Shown here: piece after piece, positions 18,832-20,127 of the stretch | Layout of the letters: every line of letters begins with the position of its first letter | How positions within the stretch are numbered: the stretch's first letter is position 1 | Assembly (NCBI GenBank): GCA_034698045.1 | Contig: JAQGAU010001280.1 | Coordinates: forward strand, 1 to 20,127 | Reading direction: 5' to 3' | DNA from: Paramacrobiotus richtersi | Lineage: Eukaryota; Tardigrada; Eutardigrada; Parachela; Macrobiotidae | Length of the DNA: 20,127 nt | Made by a program: the position numbers and the translations under genes | Notes under the pieces: model-generated | What the model saw: only the letters and a program-made list of their open reading frames with translations | What the model was told of the DNA's origin: nothing | Databases searched by the model: none

Positions 18832-19160
18832 TCCACCACCTCACGCGCACTCCACAAATGCGCAGACCGGCAATATCGTTAGGGCCGTTTCTGGAGATAG
18901 TTTAAGTTAAGTGGTCGGTTTTCCTTGCATGGGGTTCGTTTATCGGAACTGCGACACGGCTATAGCACCATCGGAACGTTAGCTTTTCAGCCGCTTTACA
19001 CAGCACTGAAAACGTGGAATATCTCAAGTGTCTGACAAGTGCGTTCGGCAAAACAGACTTCAGAATACAGTAGTTACCGCCGAAAAAGGCTGAATCTGTA
19101 TAAGCTCAACAACGGAGACTCAAGGAAAATCCTTTTTTTCTCAACACATTTACGAAACTA
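18832..19160 (+). repeat. Diverged duplication, copy A
   Basis: Anchors shared with copy B are CCACCACCTCACGCGCACT (18832; B has CCACCACGCCATGCGCACTT), ATCTCAAG, and GTTCGGCAAAACAGACTTC followed by AGAAT (19043-19066; B has GTTCGGCAAAACGGGCTTC followed by GGAAT). Spacing between anchors is kept, so this is a segmental or transposon-derived duplication. Confidence 0.5.
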
Positions 19161-19658
19161 ATAAACCGCCTGATAACCAACCATATCCGGCATTCGACAG
19201 TTATAGTTTTTGTGGATCTAGGTAAAGCAGTAGATTTGGCAGCGGATCTTAGGAAGCTGTTCAGTAGCCGGTAAAATGAGGTTAACATTTACTCCGCTCT
19301 GCAGTTATTTGTTCAAAGCTTTACTTTGGTTGATGGTGTTGAACTACTGGCCACACTTTATCGGGATGTGTTCACACTTCTAGATACATGTTTTTAACTG
19401 TTAAAACAAACTGTGATTGGCAACTGCATCGACATTCCAAAAGACCACGCGAATAACAACATTATAGTTGCAGACATTAAAAGGTAAACGTTATTGAGGT
19501 CATTAAAATCTACAGGAAAAGTCGCTAAAACTGGCTAATTGTATTCAAGAGAAATGGCAAGTCTGGCACAGGCATCTGTCCTGCGTCCTTTTCTGGACTA
19601 TCACTTTTAGTGGAATTTGCTGGGCTTTCAGTATGATCAACCGGTCTTCTTTCTTTCC

Positions 19659-19990
19659 ACCACGCCATGCGCACTTCAGACTTTCGCAGACAAAGCAACA
19701 ACCGTCAGGGGTTAATTTTTGGAAAGAACGCGGTCTAATCTTATAACTTAGGGCCTCTTCCTGGAAGGGTGGCACGAAAGCACCAGCTTGACGTCGAAAT
19801 ATCAGCGTTGTTTCCACTTCACACAGAAGTGCAATGTCCGCGAAACGGACACATCTCAAGATCCAGAGTAAGTGTGTTCGGCAAAACGGGCTTCGGAATG
19901 CTAACCAGATGAAACTGTCATAGGATAAAAACCCAGGAACTCGGAACCACATCAGATCATTTCGAGTCAGTACCATTATCAACCTATTTG
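19659..19990 (+). repeat. Diverged duplication, copy B
   Basis: This is the second copy of the segment at 18832-19160 in the same orientation. The best-kept anchor is at 19876-19899. Differences in that anchor are all transitions. Confidence 0.5.
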
Positions 19991-20030
19991 TCAAGGATTT
20001 CTTAAGTACCCTGTTTTTGCTTCACCAAAC

Positions 20031-20127
20031 ATGCGGCTGTTCCTCGTTAATGCGTTATTCTTCGGCGTCATGCTGGTCCACTCGATGTGCACAAGTGCTT
20101 CTGATGGCCTGCGACAAAAGCGCGAAG
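20031..20127 (+). CDS. N-terminus of a secreted protein (cut by the window end)
   Basis: ATG at 20031 in the context CACCAAACATGC opens MRLFLVNALFFGVMLVHSMC, then TSASDGLRQKRE, and runs off the window. The first ~22 residues are a clear signal peptide, with cleavage probably near TSAS. A basic QKR motif soon after suggests a propeptide removed by a furin-type protease. The product cannot be named from 32 residues. Confidence 0.55.
   Translation, partial: MRLFLVNALFFGVMLVHSMCTSASDGLRQKRE

Larger units (their letters stand above)
18820..20030. other. Gene-poor spacer with a diverged duplication
   Basis: The two copies of the repeat described at 18832 and 19659 make up over half of it. A 149-codon - strand frame (19994-19545) spans the second copy but is not kept open in the first copy and has no domain, so it is not taken as a gene. 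The last ~150 bases should contain the promoter of the gene at 20031. Confidence 0.4.

Noticed and set aside
19545-19994. 149-codon open frame on the - strand
   Set aside because: No domain, no splice or signal features, and the related copy at 18832-19160 does not keep the frame, so it is better read as repeat sequence.
1-20127. tRNA genes, rRNA, CRISPR arrays, bacterial mobile elements
   Set aside because: No cloverleaf, rRNA core, regular short repeats with spacers or transposase frame was seen, and the gene style is that of an animal genome.

Overview
The window looks like animal nuclear DNA, most probably from a tardigrade of the Hypsibius/Ramazzottius type. Genes are broken into small exons by GT-AG introns, many of them 50-600 bp. 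There are no bacterial operons or ribosome binding sites. The left end carries an F-box family whose N-terminal domain and post-F-box region resemble a family I associate with tardigrades; that attribution is from memory. Most genes were rebuilt by hand from splice sites, reading phase and domain logic, so exon boundaries are predictions.

Left part (1-5.4 kb, + strand): two tandem copies of one F-box gene. Copy 1 enters mid-intron and its visible exons are intact (261-1055, 1171-1371). Copy 2 (3108-5394) keeps an intact N-terminal-domain exon, but its F-box exon has at least four frame-changing lesions. Between them (2171-2658) lies a fragment that may be another decayed F-box/LRR-like gene. 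A small putative two-exon gene sits at 5966-6405.

Centre (6.8-13.9 kb, - strand): three genes for secreted or cell-surface proteins. (i) A five-exon gene (8936-6834) encodes a signal peptide followed by both lobes (S1 and S2) of an ionotropic-glutamate-receptor ligand-binding domain, joined directly with no channel pore and no final membrane helix. (ii) A two-exon gene (10870-10551) encodes a 61-residue pre-peptide with four cysteines. (iii) A seven-exon gene (13936-11670) encodes a ten-cysteine Ly6/uPAR domain, a Thr-rich stalk, one membrane helix and an acidic tail.

Right part (14-20 kb): a frameshifted class A GPCR relic (- strand, 15888-14992), orphan coding-like exons (14934-14672, 14282-14140), an incompletely resolved signal-peptide gene (- strand, from 17594), a terminal exon on the + strand whose product has a KR...GKR layout (18700-18819), and the start of a secreted-protein gene at the right edge (20031). 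Two repeat families were seen: a ~52-bp dispersed repeat at 1.56 and 16.6 kb, and a diverged ~340-bp duplication at 18.8 and 19.6 kb.

The genes do not form one pathway visibly. The common theme right of 6.8 kb is extracellular or receptor-type products, next to a duplicating and decaying F-box cluster. The strongest candidate for something undescribed is the pore-less glutamate-receptor-like protein.
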